Shown here in pieces: positions 42,637 to 52,814 of a stretch of 64,000 bases of DNA. Made by a program: the position numbers and the translations under genes. Source of the stretch: Thioclava pacifica DSM 10166 (lineage in GTDB: Bacteria; Pseudomonadota; Alphaproteobacteria; Rhodobacterales; Rhodobacteraceae); assembly GCF_000714535.1 (NCBI RefSeq), contig NZ_AUND01000004.1, forward strand, positions 1-64,000. Reading direction: 5' to 3'. Positions within the stretch are counted from its first letter, which is position 1. Every line of letters starts with the position of its first letter. Under the pieces are notes generated by a model. That model had not been told where the DNA came from. It worked only from the letters and a program-made list of their open reading frames with translations, and ran no database searches.

Positions 42637-43299
42637 TCAGAGACGCGTCGCGCTGTATAGCACCTGCCCGCGGGGCAGCATCACCGTCTGGCGTGCCACC
42701 TGCCAGCCGGTGCAGCGGGCGAGGTGCTCCACGTCTTCGGCCAGCACGTGATAGGGCGGTCGGATGTCATGGGTGACGACCCCGTCGGGCTGGCGATAGG
42801 GGCGTGCGGCCTGCGTGGCATCGGGGACGAGGAAAACGCTGAAGAGAAATGTTTCCAGCTGCTCGAACCCGCGCAGGTTGGTGAGTGCGCGGCGAAGATA
42901 GGCCATCGGAAGATGCGGAAAGACCGCGAAGCCGATCGCATGGGTGATTGTCTGGGGAATGTCAGGAAACTCGAAACGGGGATCCTCGATCAGCTGGGCG
43001 GGATCGAGCCTTTCCGGCTCGGTCAGTTCCTCGCGATGGCCCGCCAGCATGATCGCGCGCGAGGCGTCGGTCGCCCAGTAATGCCCGGGCTCGAGATAGG
43101 GCACCGCCTTGCAGCCCAGCCGCAGCGATCCAGCGCCGATATCGAGCAGGTAATGATGCGGCTGCAATCCTGCTGCGCGCAGCACCTCCATCTGGATGCG
43201 CCCGGTCTCGTCCCAGCGCCCGCCCACTACGGCGCGATGTCGCCCTTCGGCGATGGCGGTGTCGTAGAAACCGGCCGCTTCATAAGGGTTGTGGGACAT
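42637..43299 (-). CDS. SAM-dependent methyltransferase
   Basis: A 220-residue class I methyltransferase-like protein. The SAM-binding motif I is YLLDIGAGSLRLG near residue 50, followed by the acidic motif II in YWATDASRAIM. Substrate unknown. The ribosome site is weak. It stands between the transposase relic and the racemase-fold gene, transcribed leftward. Confidence 0.8.
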   Translation of the reverse strand: MSHNPYEAAGFYDTAIAEGRHRAVVGGRWDETGRIQMEVLRAAGLQPHHYLLDIGAGSLRLGCKAVPYLEPGHYWATDASRAIMLAGHREELTEPERLDPAQLIEDPRFEFPDIPQTITHAIGFAVFPHLPMAYLRRALTNLRGFEQLETFLFSVFLVPDATQAARPYRQPDGVVTHDIRPPYHVLAEDVEHLARCTGWQVARQTVMLPRGQVLYSATRL

Positions 43300-43380
43300 T
43301 GTGCGGCGCTTTCAGGCAAGGACCAGATGGCGTCCAATGCGCGCCTTGCGACGTTCCGTCAAGACCGTTCGCGCGTCGGG

Positions 43381-44121
43381 TCAGCCTGCAAGCAGCCTGC
43401 CATGTCCCGCCGTCGCGATCCGTGCCCCCGAGAGCTGCGCCATGTGCCAGCCGAGGACCTGGTTCGAACTGAGCACCGGCAGACCGAGCTCGGCTTCGAG
43501 CGGTGCGATGATGTCGAGCGTGCGCAGATTGGTGCAGGACAGGAAGACCCCGTCGAGCGTGTTGCGTTTGGCGAGGTTGCGTGCGGCCTCGGCGATCGAG
43601 GCCGGGGCGATGCGGGCCACACGCGACTCGACCTCTTCGCCGAAAGACAGCGTGTCGGGCACGTTCAGCCCTGCCGCTTCGAAAGCCCGCCGGATCGGCC
43701 CTGCGACCGAGGTGATATAGGGCGAGACGATCCCCACCCGTTCCAGCCCCAGCGCGCGGCAGGCCGCGAGTGCGGCGCTGAGCGGGTCGGTAACGGCGCG
43801 GGTTTGCACCGCGCCGGACACCAGTTCCGCCACGCGCGCCGCGCCGATCAGCGTCGTTCCCGAGGTGCAGGCATAGCCCACCGCATCGAACTGTGCAGCC
43901 GGGGGCAGAAGAGCCGCCGCCGCGGGCAGAGTGGCCTCCATCTGCGCGATAGTGTCGGGCGTCAGCTCGGCCCCCGAGGGCACGCGGCTGACATGTATCT
44001 GCGTCGTGCCAGACGGGAAGAGGCGACGGAAATCCTGTTCGATCGTTTCATCGACCTGAAGCACCACAAGGCCGAGCCGGGGCAGGGCCTCTTCGAGCAA
44101 TTCATAAGGAAAGGCGTTCAT
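43381..44121 (-). CDS. Asp/Glu-racemase-fold protein (maleate isomerase/arylmalonate decarboxylase-like)
   Basis: A 246-residue protein with the two catalytic Cys of the fold, in YACTSGTTLIG near residue 84 and LSCTNLRTLD near 196. Relatives are maleate isomerases and the EutA-type proteins of ectoine breakdown. It overlaps the upstream M24 peptidase gene by 4 bases, so the two act together, probably on one small molecule. The exact substrate is not evident. Confidence 0.85.
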   Translation of the reverse strand: MNAFPYELLEEALPRLGLVVLQVDETIEQDFRRLFPSGTTQIHVSRVPSGAELTPDTIAQMEATLPAAAALLPPAAQFDAVGYACTSGTTLIGAARVAELVSGAVQTRAVTDPLSAALAACRALGLERVGIVSPYITSVAGPIRRAFEAAGLNVPDTLSFGEEVESRVARIAPASIAEAARNLAKRNTLDGVFLSCTNLRTLDIIAPLEAELGLPVLSSNQVLGWHMAQLSGARIATAGHGRLLAG

Positions 44122-45284
44122 CCAAGGATCTCCGGCAGCTCTGCGGGCGCGCGGGGGGAGAGGAGTTCCACTCCGTTCTCGCGCAGGACGATGTTTTCCT
44201 CATGCACGAGAATGCGCCCGTCGCGCGTCTTGCAGCCCGGTTCCAGCGTGAGCACCATGCCTGCGCGCAACGGTGTGGTGTCGAGGGGTGTGAAGGAGGG
44301 CCATTCGGTCAGCGTCACCCCGAGCCCGTGGCCGAGCCTGCCGCCCGAGGGCGTGGCACCATGGCGGCGCAGCCCGGCGCAGAGCATCTCATGGACATCG
44401 CAGGCCCGGTGGCCCGGGCGCAGGGTGGCCATCACCTCTTCGGTTGCCTGCCAGAGCGCGCGATGGGCGCGCCGCGCGCAATCCGAGGCAGAGCCGATCG
44501 CCCAGTTGCGGTCGAAATCGCAGAAATAGCCTTCGCGCACGGCCCCGGTGTCGAGCATCAGCACATCGCCAACATGCAAGGGGTCCGGACCTGCGGGGGA
44601 GATCACGTCGCCATATCCGTCAGCTCCAGCGCCGCCTGCGACATAGCTCACCCAATCCGCGCCCTCGCTCAGCAATGCGATCTGGAAATCGCGAAAGACG
44701 GCGTCGAGTGGCTGGCCCGCCTGCGCGAATTCCGGCACCCGGTCGAAGGCACGCGCGGCGATCTCGCAGCTCGTACGGATCTTTGTGATCTCGGCCTCGG
44801 ACTTGATTTCGCGCACCCGTTGCACGCTGGCGGTTGCATCGGTGAGCACACGCGGGGCGAGGTGGCTGCGCAAGGTCTCGAAATCGCCCAAGGGCATGCG
44901 CAGATGAGTTTCCAACCCCATTGGCAGGCCAATCCGTCCGTTCTCGGGCACCATATCGGCGAGAGTCCCGGCGAGAAGGCTCACCCCGTCATCACGTGGA
45001 TCGGGCGCGTCCCAGGTGCGGACCTGCGGAATCCAACAGCGTCCCATCAACTCGGCCCCGATCGTGGGGATCACCGCAACGGGGTCGCCGGCCTGCGGCA
45101 CCACGACGAACCACGGTCGGGCGGGGCTCTCCCAGAAACGGGTGAGAAATCCGGTCGTGTAGAAGATATCGGCGGGCGTGCTCAGCAAGAGCGCGTCGAG
45201 CCCTTCGAGCGCCATCGCAGTTTGCAGCCGCGCGATGCGATCGCGATATTCCTGCGCGGAGAAAATCAGGGATGTCTCGCTCAT
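44118..45284 (-). CDS. M24-family metallopeptidase (Xaa-Pro aminopeptidase/creatinase-like)
   Basis: A 388-residue protein with the pita-bread fold. All five metal ligands are visible in the C-terminal half: Asp in LMLDTGA, Asp in CDFDRN, His in GHGLGV, Glu in LEPGC and Glu in VHEENI. The N-terminal creatinase-like domain precedes it. Related enzymes cleave Xaa-Pro peptides, creatine or ectoine. Coupled by ATGA overlap to the racemase-fold gene. Whether it is DoeA-like (ectoine hydrolase) cannot be decided. Confidence 0.88.
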   Translation of the reverse strand: MSETSLIFSAQEYRDRIARLQTAMALEGLDALLLSTPADIFYTTGFLTRFWESPARPWFVVVPQAGDPVAVIPTIGAELMGRCWIPQVRTWDAPDPRDDGVSLLAGTLADMVPENGRIGLPMGLETHLRMPLGDFETLRSHLAPRVLTDATASVQRVREIKSEAEITKIRTSCEIAARAFDRVPEFAQAGQPLDAVFRDFQIALLSEGADWVSYVAGGAGADGYGDVISPAGPDPLHVGDVLMLDTGAVREGYFCDFDRNWAIGSASDCARRAHRALWQATEEVMATLRPGHRACDVHEMLCAGLRRHGATPSGGRLGHGLGVTLTEWPSFTPLDTTPLRAGMVLTLEPGCKTRDGRILVHEENIVLRENGVELLSPRAPAELPEILG

Positions 45285-45451
45285 GGAGTCGCGCCTTTCG
45301 CTGTCTTGATGCCGACCCTAGCGCGGATCACGCGACTGTGCGCACGCTTTGCGACATCTGCGGCGCTTCGGCGACCTTCCAAGGCTTGTCATCGCCCAAA
45401 TCCGCGCCACGATAGCGCATCGTGACAGCGGGCTGAGAGAGGAGCGAGCGC

Positions 45452-46675
45452 GTGAGCAATCCAAACGCGGCAGACAGGAAGGTATTGCCCGCGGGGATCT
45501 GGGCGCTCGGCTTCGTGTCGCTCTTCATGGATGTCTCCTCCGAGATGATCCACGCGCTTCTGCCGGTCTACCTGACGGTGGGGCTTGGCGCGTCGACGCT
45601 GGCCGTCGGTGTGATCGAGGGGATCGCAGAGGCGACCGCGGCGATCACCAAGGTGTTCTCCGGGGCGCTGTCCGACAGGATCGGGCAGCGCAAGCTGCTC
45701 GCGGCACTGGGCTATGGCCTTGCGGCAGTGACCAAGCCGATCTTTCCGCTCGTGCCCAGCTTCGGCTGGCTGGTCGCGGCGCGTTTCATCGACCGCGTCG
45801 GCAAGGGCATTCGCGGTGCGCCGCGCGATGCGCTGGTGGCCGATCTCGCGCCCGAGGGGCTGCGCGGTGCGGCCTTCGGACTGCGCCAGTCGCTCGACAC
45901 GGTTGGTGCCTTCGTCGGGCCGCTCGCCGCGATCGGTCTGATGTGGCTCTTCTCCGACGATTTCCGAGCCGTGTTCTGGGTCGCGGTGATCCCGGCTTTC
46001 CTGTCACTGGGGCTGATCCTCTTCGCGGTGAAGGAGCCCGCACGCCCCGAGGCGCTGCGCCGGGTGCGCAACCCGCTTGCACCTGCCGAGCTGAAACTCC
46101 TGGGCGGGGTCTATTGGTGGGTCGTGGTGGTGGCGACGCTTTTCACGCTGGCGCGTTTCAGCGAGGCCTTTCTGATCCTGCGCGCGGAGGGCGAGGGTGT
46201 GCCGATCATGCTGGTGCCATTGGTCTTCGTGGGGATGAATTTCGTCTATTCCCTCACCGCCTATCCGGTCGGGGTGCTGTCGGATCGTATCGGCCGGATC
46301 GGGCTTTTGATCATCGGACTGTGCCTGCTGATCGCGGCCGATATCGTGCTTGCATTGTCGAGCGGGTTCTCGAGCCTGGCTGTGGGCGTTCTGCTTTGGG
46401 GTGTGCATATGGGGTTCACGCAAGGGCTGCTCTCGACGCTGGTGGCCGAAGCCGTCCCGGCCGAGTTGCGTGGGACAGCATTCGGGATGTTCAATCTCGT
46501 GACCGGGGTCGCGCTACTGGTGGCGAGCGTCGTCGCAGGTGCGCTATGGCAGGTTTGGGGCGCGCAATGGACGTTTCTTGCCGGTGCCGGGTTCGCGGGA
46601 GCTGCGCTTTTCAGTCTGCTGCCGTTGCGCCATCGCCTTGACGGTAAGGGCGCAGGCAAGGAGCCCGCCGGGTAA
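45452..46675 (+). CDS. MFS transporter
   Basis: A 407-residue protein with about 12 membrane segments and the MFS motif DRIGQRKLLAALGYG between helices 2 and 3 (near residue 72) plus DRVGKGIRGAPRDALVADL. It resembles multidrug exporters. It starts with GTG after GAGAGGAGCG at 45440-45450. It diverges from the M24 gene and may be independent of the efflux genes that follow 161 bases later. Confidence 0.9.
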   Translation: MSNPNAADRKVLPAGIWALGFVSLFMDVSSEMIHALLPVYLTVGLGASTLAVGVIEGIAEATAAITKVFSGALSDRIGQRKLLAALGYGLAAVTKPIFPLVPSFGWLVAARFIDRVGKGIRGAPRDALVADLAPEGLRGAAFGLRQSLDTVGAFVGPLAAIGLMWLFSDDFRAVFWVAVIPAFLSLGLILFAVKEPARPEALRRVRNPLAPAELKLLGGVYWWVVVVATLFTLARFSEAFLILRAEGEGVPIMLVPLVFVGMNFVYSLTAYPVGVLSDRIGRIGLLIIGLCLLIAADIVLALSSGFSSLAVGVLLWGVHMGFTQGLLSTLVAEAVPAELRGTAFGMFNLVTGVALLVASVVAGALWQVWGAQWTFLAGAGFAGAALFSLLPLRHRLDGKGAGKEPAG

Positions 46676-46836
46676 TCGGCGCTCGTAGCCAATCGCTGGG
46701 CGCATATCGTCTATTCGCGGCTAAATTGTTCTGCCTCAATGCATTTGTGCTGCGACGGAGGACTGTTCATCATGCGTAAGATGAGGAGACATCGTGTGAG
46801 TTGCGATGCAAGCCCGACGAATGAAGGACGGCCCAG

Positions 46837-48087
46837 ATGGCAGATCGAAGCAGCGAAGAGATCGAACGAATGCTCGCAGGGGGCAAGCATCGCAAGCGGC
46901 GCTGGCTCTGGGTGGTTGCGGTGGTTGCGCTTCTCGGCGCGGGCGGGGCGTGGTTCTGGCTCGCAGGATCCGAGCAATCGGGTGGGGTGAGTTACGTGAC
47001 CGAGGCTGTCACCCGTGGCGACCTGACGGTGACGGTGACCGCTACCGGCACGGTCGAGCCGACGACCGAGGTCGAGGTTTCCTCAGAACTGTCGGGCACG
47101 CTTGCGAGCGTTGAGGTCGATTACAACGACACGGTCGAGGTGGGGCAGGTGCTCGCCCGTCTCGACGACACGAAATTCAATGCGCAGGTCGCCAATGCCG
47201 AGGCCGCTCTGGCTGCGGCGAAAGCAGAGCTTTTGCAGGCCGAGGCCACCCAGCGCGAAGCGACAGAGCTCTACGACGCGCAGGCCGAGCTTGAGCGGCG
47301 CGGAGTGGTGAACCACAGCGATTTCGTGGGCTATGTCGCCGCGCGTGACCGGGCGGTGGCGGCAGTTCAGGCGGCACAGGCCTCGCTCACCTTGGCCGAA
47401 GCCAATCTCGCGCTGGAAAAGGACGATCTGGAAAAGACGGTGATCCGCTCGCCGATCAAGGGGGTCGTTCTGGACCGTGACGTTTCGGCGGGGCAGATCG
47501 TGGCGGCTTCGCTCTCGGCGCCGACGCTGTTCACGCTGGCCGAGGATCTGAGCAAGATGCAGCTTCTCGTCGACATCGATGAGGCTGATATCGGTCAGGT
47601 CGAGGTTGGCAACCGTGCGAGCTTCACCGTCGATGCCTATCCCGGCGAGATTTTCCCCGCGACGATCACCCAGGTGCGCTACGCGCCCGAGACCACCGAT
47701 GACGTGGTGACCTACAAGGGCGTGCTCGCGGTGGATAACAGCCAGATGCTGCTGCGCCCGGGCATGACCGCCACCGCGACGATCACGGTGGACGAGGAAA
47801 CCGGCGCGCTTCTGGTGCCCAATGCGGCCTTGCGTTACGCGCCGCCGCAGGTGGTCGAAGATACGGGCAATGGCGCGGGCGGGCTGGTCGGGCTGATCAT
47901 GCCATCCCGTCCCGGATCGGACAGCGCGACCGCCACGGGCAAATCCGTCTGGGTGTTGCGCGACGGCAGCCCGGTCGAAGTCGCCGTCACGCCGGGCGCG
48001 TCGAATGGCAAGCTTACGATCATTACCGCGGGTGATCTGACCGAGGGCGATCAGGTGATCACCGATCAGCGGGACGGCGCGCAATGA
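46837..48087 (+). CDS. MacA-type periplasmic adaptor
   Basis: A 416-residue protein with an N-terminal membrane anchor (LWVVAVVALLGAGGAWFW, residues about 22-40), a coiled-coil hairpin (residues about 110-190), a lipoyl-like domain (SPIKGVVLDRDVSAGQIV) and beta-barrel domains. It links the inner-membrane MacB pump to an outer-membrane channel. Its stop overlaps the ATPase gene start (ATGA). Confidence 0.92.
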   Translation: MADRSSEEIERMLAGGKHRKRRWLWVVAVVALLGAGGAWFWLAGSEQSGGVSYVTEAVTRGDLTVTVTATGTVEPTTEVEVSSELSGTLASVEVDYNDTVEVGQVLARLDDTKFNAQVANAEAALAAAKAELLQAEATQREATELYDAQAELERRGVVNHSDFVGYVAARDRAVAAVQAAQASLTLAEANLALEKDDLEKTVIRSPIKGVVLDRDVSAGQIVAASLSAPTLFTLAEDLSKMQLLVDIDEADIGQVEVGNRASFTVDAYPGEIFPATITQVRYAPETTDDVVTYKGVLAVDNSQMLLRPGMTATATITVDEETGALLVPNAALRYAPPQVVEDTGNGAGGLVGLIMPSRPGSDSATATGKSVWVLRDGSPVEVAVTPGASNGKLTIITAGDLTEGDQVITDQRDGAQ

Positions 48088-48788
48088 GCCCGCCGCTGAT
48101 CGAGCTGAGCGGGATCACCCGCACCTATGGTTCCGGCGAGGCGCTGGTGCGAGCACTCGACGGTGTGGATCTGCGCGTGGAAAAAGGGGAATTCGTTGCT
48201 ATCATGGGGCCGTCGGGCTCGGGCAAGTCGACGGCGATGAACATCATCGGCTGTCTCGACCGGCCGAGCGACGGGCAGTACCGCTTCAACGGGGTCGAGG
48301 TGGCGACGCTCGATCAAGATCAGCGTGCGCTTCTGCGCCGTCATTACCTCGGCTTCGTCTTCCAGGGCTATAACCTGCTGCCGCGCACCACCGCGATCGA
48401 GAATGTGGAACTACCGCTGATCTACAAAGGCCAGCGCAAGGCCGAGCGGCTGGTACGGGCGCGCGAGGCTTTGGCGCGGGTGGGTCTCGAAGGGCGCGAA
48501 GATCACACCCCCTCGCAGCTTTCGGGCGGCCAGCAACAGCGCGTGGCGATCGCACGGGCGCTTGCTGGCGAGCCGATGGTGATGCTTGCCGACGAGCCCA
48601 CGGGCAACCTCGATACGAAACGCAGCGTCGAGATCATGGAGCTGATGCAGGAGCTCAACCGCGATGCGGGGCTGACCATTGTCATGGTGACCCACGAGGA
48701 AGACATGGCCGCCTATGCCTCGCGGCTGGTCGTCTTCACCGATGGCAAGGTCGTGCGTGACGAGGCAATGGCCGAAAGGGGGGCGTGA
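48084..48788 (+). CDS. ABC ATPase of a MacB-type efflux system
   Basis: A 234-residue ATPase with Walker [10 protein letters not shown] near residue 43, [19 protein letters not shown], and Walker [12 protein letters not shown]. It resembles LolD/MacB ATPase modules. In E. coli MacB the ATPase and permease are fused; here they are separate genes, coupled by overlaps on both sides. Confidence 0.95.
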   Translation: MSPPLIELSGITRTYGSGEALVRALDGVDLRVEKGEFVAIMGPSGSGKSTAMNIIGCLDRPSDGQYRFNGVEVATLDQDQRALLRRHYLGFVFQGYNLLPRTTAIENVELPLIYKGQRKAERLVRAREALARVGLEGREDHTPSQLSGGQQQRVAIARALAGEPMVMLADEPTGNLDTKRSVEIMELMQELNRDAGLTIVMVTHEEDMAAYASRLVVFTDGKVVRDEAMAERGA

Positions 48789-49993
48789 TGCTTTGGGAAA
48801 CGGTTCGGCTCGCGCTCACCGCGATCATCCGCAATGCGCTGCGCTCCTTCCTCACGGTGCTGGGCGTCGTGATCGGCGTGGCAGCCGTGATCGCGATGGT
48901 CACCGTGGGGCAGGGCTCGTCCGAGCAGGTTTCGGCCAATGTGGAATCGCTCGGCACAAGCGTTCTGATCCTGCGGCCCGGTGCACAGATGATGGGGCCG
49001 GGCACGCGTGACAACGCCCCCTCCTTCAAGCTTGCAGATGTCGAGGCACTTCAGGATCTGAGCGCGCTTTCGGCGGTGGCCCCGGTGGTCTCGACCTCGG
49101 AAACCGCAGTTTACGGCAATACGAACCGGTCGACCTCCATTACAGGCACGACCTCGGACTATCTCGAGATCGGCGGCTGGGAGATCGCGCGTGGGCGCGG
49201 TTTTTCGACCGCCGAGGATCGCAGCGGAGCGAATGTCTGCATCATAGGCGAGACGGTGCGCACCGCGCTGTTCGGCTCGACCGATCCCACGGGCGAGAAG
49301 ATCCGCATCAAATCCATCTCCTGCGAGGTGATCGGCCTTCTGGTTGCCAAGGGGGCGGGCTCGTTCGGGCAGGATCAGGATGATCTGGTGATCATGCCGG
49401 TGCGCACCGTGCAGCGTCGACTTCTGGGCGGCCAGGACGTGTCCTCCATTTCGATGACGGTCGCCCCCGGTGTGTCTTCCGAGCGCGCGATCTCGGACAT
49501 CAAGACCCTGATGCGCGACCGCCGCCGCATCGCCATCGGCGAGGAAGACGACTTCTCCGTCAATGACATGAAGGAACTCGCCTCGATGCTGAACTCGGTC
49601 AACTCGGTGCTGACGGGGCTGCTGTCCTCGGTCGCGGCAGTGAGCCTGCTCGTGGGGGGCATCGGGATCATGAACATCATGCTGGTCTCGGTGACCGAGC
49701 GTACCCGCGAGATCGGCATCCGCCTTTCGGTGGGCGCACAGGCAAGCCAGGTTCTGATGCAGTTCCTCGTCGAAGCGGTGGTGCTGTCGCTTCTGGGCGG
49801 TGTGATCGGCATCCTCGCGGGTCTAGGGCTGGCCTATGTCGCGGCGCAGATCATGGAGATCCCGTTCTCGCCCAGCCTCGACGTGATCGCGCTGGCTTTC
49901 GGTTTCTCGGCGGTGGTGGGCATGGTGTTTGGTTATTTCCCGGCGCGTGCCGCAGCCCGCCTCGATCCGATCGAGGCGCTGCATTACCAGTGA
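48788..49993 (+). CDS. MacB-type ABC permease (FtsX family)
   Basis: A 401-residue permease with one N-terminal helix, a large periplasmic MacB_PCD domain and three C-terminal helices (near VSLLVGGIGIMNIMLVSVTERTREIGI, residues about 280-305). It moves substrates through MacA, probably a drug or peptide. The ATG at 48788 is one base inside the ATPase stop; a GTG at 48785 is an alternative. It is convergent with guaD across 7 bases. Confidence 0.93.
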   Translation: MLWETVRLALTAIIRNALRSFLTVLGVVIGVAAVIAMVTVGQGSSEQVSANVESLGTSVLILRPGAQMMGPGTRDNAPSFKLADVEALQDLSALSAVAPVVSTSETAVYGNTNRSTSITGTTSDYLEIGGWEIARGRGFSTAEDRSGANVCIIGETVRTALFGSTDPTGEKIRIKSISCEVIGLLVAKGAGSFGQDQDDLVIMPVRTVQRRLLGGQDVSSISMTVAPGVSSERAISDIKTLMRDRRRIAIGEEDDFSVNDMKELASMLNSVNSVLTGLLSSVAAVSLLVGGIGIMNIMLVSVTERTREIGIRLSVGAQASQVLMQFLVEAVVLSLLGGVIGILAGLGLAYVAAQIMEIPFSPSLDVIALAFGFSAVVGMVFGYFPARAAARLDPIEALHYQ

Positions 49994-50000
49994 GGGGCGC

Positions 50001-51284
50001 TTAACGCCGCTTTTCGCCCAGCGTCCAGACCCCGGCGATGGCGCGGTCATCGCCCATCATGATCGTCGGGAAGATCGCCTCCCAGATGTCCTCGGCGCGC
50101 GCCGCGCGCTGGGCGATGGCGTGGGTTGAGGCGAGGTCGACGGCGATGAAATCTGCTTCCATGCCGGGGGCCAAGGCACCGATCTTGTCGCCCATCCCCA
50201 TCGCCTGCGCCGAGCCTTGCGTGGCCAGCCACCAAAGCTGCGCGGGATGCAGCGGTTTATGCGTGAGCTGGCCGATCTCATAGGCCGCCGCCATCGTGCG
50301 CAGCATCGAGAAACTCGACCCGCCGCCGGTATCGGTCGCAAGTCCGATCCGTTGACCTTCCGCCAGCCGCTTGGGCCAGTCGAACAGCCCCGAGCCGATG
50401 AAGGTATTCGAGGTCGGGCAATGGATCAGCGCCGCGCCGGTCTCCTTGATGCGGTCGGCTTCACGCGGCTCCAGGTGGATCGCGTGGCCGTAAAGTGCGT
50501 TCTCGCCCAGCAGCCCGTAGGTCTCGTAAGTGTCGAGATAATCGCGCGCATTGGGATACAGCTCTTTTACCCAGGCGATCTCGTCCACCTGCTCGCTCAG
50601 ATGGGTTTGCATCAGGCAATCAGGATGCTCCGCCCAAAGCGCCCCCAGAGCCGCCAGTTGATCCGCCGAAGAGGTGGGCGAAAACCGTGGCGTGATGACA
50701 TAGCTCAGCCGGTCCTCCCCGTGCCACCGCTCCAGCAACGCCTTGCTGTTGTCATAGGCCGATTGCGGCGTGTCGCGCAGACCATCGGGCGCGTTGCGAT
50801 CCATGCAGGTCTTGCCCGCTGCCGCGCGCATCCCGCGCGCCTGTGCGGCGGTGAAGAAAGCGTCCACGCTGCCCGGATGGATCGTGCAATAGCTGCACAT
50901 CGTCGTGGAGCCGTTTTCCAGCGCGAGATCGAGATAGAGATTGGCAATCTCCGTCGCATGGGCGGGATCGGCGAAGGAGATCTCTTCGGGGAAGGTGTAG
51001 TGGTTGAGCCAGTCGATGAGCCGCTTGCCCCAGCTCGCGATGATCGCGGTCTGCGGATAATGCACATGCGCGTCGACGAAACCGGGCGAAAGGAGATGCG
51101 CGCCGTGATCGGTGACGCGGGCCTGCGGATGGTCTGCACGCAGATCGTCGGCCTCGCCGATTGCCGCGATCTTTCCGCCCTCGACGAGCAATGCGCCATG
51201 GCGGCGATGGGTGACCGCCTCGGGCCCCTCGACCAGCGCATCCCCGCGATATTCCAGAACCTGACCCAGATGCAGCTCAGCCAT
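50001..51284 (-). CDS. guaD: Guanine deaminase
   Basis: A 427-residue amidohydrolase that deaminates guanine to xanthine in purine catabolism. Metal and substrate motifs are HVHYPQT near residue 70, MQTHLSEQVDEIAWV, YGHAIHL and ATDTGGGSSFSML. The in-frame Met at 51284 is used; one Met earlier is equally possible. A second Met two codons in makes no difference to the family fit. Confidence 0.94.
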   Translation of the reverse strand: MAELHLGQVLEYRGDALVEGPEAVTHRRHGALLVEGGKIAAIGEADDLRADHPQARVTDHGAHLLSPGFVDAHVHYPQTAIIASWGKRLIDWLNHYTFPEEISFADPAHATEIANLYLDLALENGSTTMCSYCTIHPGSVDAFFTAAQARGMRAAAGKTCMDRNAPDGLRDTPQSAYDNSKALLERWHGEDRLSYVITPRFSPTSSADQLAALGALWAEHPDCLMQTHLSEQVDEIAWVKELYPNARDYLDTYETYGLLGENALYGHAIHLEPREADRIKETGAALIHCPTSNTFIGSGLFDWPKRLAEGQRIGLATDTGGGSSFSMLRTMAAAYEIGQLTHKPLHPAQLWWLATQGSAQAMGMGDKIGALAPGMEADFIAVDLASTHAIAQRAARAEDIWEAIFPTIMMGDDRAIAGVWTLGEKRR

Positions 51285-51428
51285 CACACTCTCCCGTCCG
51301 ACGCGCCATGCTAGGGCGAGGCCGCGCGAAGGTAAATCTCTGGCAGCACGGTGATGTTTTTTCCGTGCGCCCCCTGTCCATCCGCGCGAATCCGTCTATG
51401 TTTTCCGCGCGATCGGAATGGGGGCGAC

Positions 51429-52814
51429 ATGGCCGAAGCACTTGCCGAAGAACATGACCGCGAGGAAGAGGACTACCGGCTTGACGGCGAGGTGGTCGAG
51501 GCGATCCTCGATGCTGCAGAGCAAGAGGACGCAGCGCGGCTGAGCGAACTGCTCGAGCCGCTGCACGCGGCCGATATCGCCGACCTTCTCGAACAGATTT
51601 CCGGCAGTGAACGCCGCAAGATCCTGCGCCTCTGGGGGCGCGAGATCGACGGTGAGATCCTCACCGAGATCGACGAGGGCATCCGCGAAGAGGTGCTTGA
51701 GAGCCTGCCGCCGGAGGTTCTGGCCGAAGCGGTGCGCGAGCTCGATTCCGATGACGTGGTCGACCTCATCGAAGACCTCGAGGAGCCCCAGCAGGAGGCG
51801 ATCCTCGACGCGCTCGACGATACCGACCGGGCCGCGGTCGAGAAATCGCTCGCCTATCCCGAATACTCCGCTGGCCGCCTCATGCAGCGCGAGGTCGTTA
51901 CCGCGCCTGAGCATTGGACGGTGGGCGAGACGATCGACTTTCTGCGTTCCGCAGAATGGCTGCCTGACCAGTTCTATCACGTGATCCTAGTTGACCCGGC
52001 CTATCACCCGCTCGGCAATGTCACGCTGGGACGGATCCTTTCGGCCCCGCGCGCCTCGAAGCTTCTCGATATCTGCGAAGAGGAATTCCGCACGATCTCG
52101 GCCTATCAGGAAGAGGGCGATGTCGCCTATGCGTTCAACCAGTATCACCTGATCTCGGCCCCGGTCGTGGATGAGGATGACCGGCTTGTCGGGGTGATTA
52201 CGATCGACGACGCGATGTCGGTGCTCGACGAAGAGCACGAGGAAGACATCCTGCGCCTGGCCGGTGTGGGCGAGGAATCGGCGATTTCGGATACGGTGAT
52301 GGAGACCGTGCGTCAGCGTCTTCCCTGGCTTTTCGTGAACTTGCTGACGGCGATCCTGGCCTCGGGGGTGATCTCGCTTTTCGAGGGGACGATTCAACAG
52401 CTCGTGGCGCTGGCGGTGCTGATGCCGATCGTGGCCTCGATGGGGGGCAATGCGGGCACGCAGACGCTGACCGTTGCGGTGCGCGCGCTCGCCACCCGCG
52501 ACCTGACCGAAAGCAACGTCTGGCGCGTTGTGCGACGCGAGGCGGTCGTGGGGCTTCTCAACGGGCTGGCCTTTGCAATCGTCATGGGGATCGTCGCGGC
52601 CTTCTGGTTCTCGGGGGCGCAACTGGGGATCGTGATTGCGCTGGCGATGGTGATCAACCTCGTGGTGGCGGCGCTCTCGGGCATCCTGATCCCGCTGGCG
52701 CTTGAGAAACTGGGCGCGGATCCGGCGCTTGCTTCGGGGACGTTCGTGACCACGATGACCGATGTGGTGGGTTTCTTCGCTTTCCTCGGTCTCGCCTCGA
52801 TCCTGCTGCTATGA
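51429..52814 (+). CDS. mgtE: MgtE magnesium transporter
   Basis: A 461-residue protein with the MgtE N-terminal helical domain (EVVEAILDAAEQEDAARLSELLEP), a CBS-domain pair (residues about 135-255) and five C-terminal membrane helices with MGGNAGTQTLTV. It imports magnesium and gates by cytoplasmic Mg2+. The ATG at 51429 is preferred over an upstream start at 51351. It ends 4 bases into the next gene (ATGA overlap). Confidence 0.95.
   Translation: MAEALAEEHDREEEDYRLDGEVVEAILDAAEQEDAARLSELLEPLHAADIADLLEQISGSERRKILRLWGREIDGEILTEIDEGIREEVLESLPPEVLAEAVRELDSDDVVDLIEDLEEPQQEAILDALDDTDRAAVEKSLAYPEYSAGRLMQREVVTAPEHWTVGETIDFLRSAEWLPDQFYHVILVDPAYHPLGNVTLGRILSAPRASKLLDICEEEFRTISAYQEEGDVAYAFNQYHLISAPVVDEDDRLVGVITIDDAMSVLDEEHEEDILRLAGVGEESAISDTVMETVRQRLPWLFVNLLTAILASGVISLFEGTIQQLVALAVLMPIVASMGGNAGTQTLTVAVRALATRDLTESNVWRVVRREAVVGLLNGLAFAIVMGIVAAFWFSGAQLGIVIALAMVINLVVAALSGILIPLALEKLGADPALASGTFVTTMTDVVGFFAFLGLASILLL

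Noticed and set aside
42724-44529. A 601-codon plus-strand frame
   Set aside because: Lies opposite the methyltransferase, racemase and M24 genes, which are supported by catalytic motifs.
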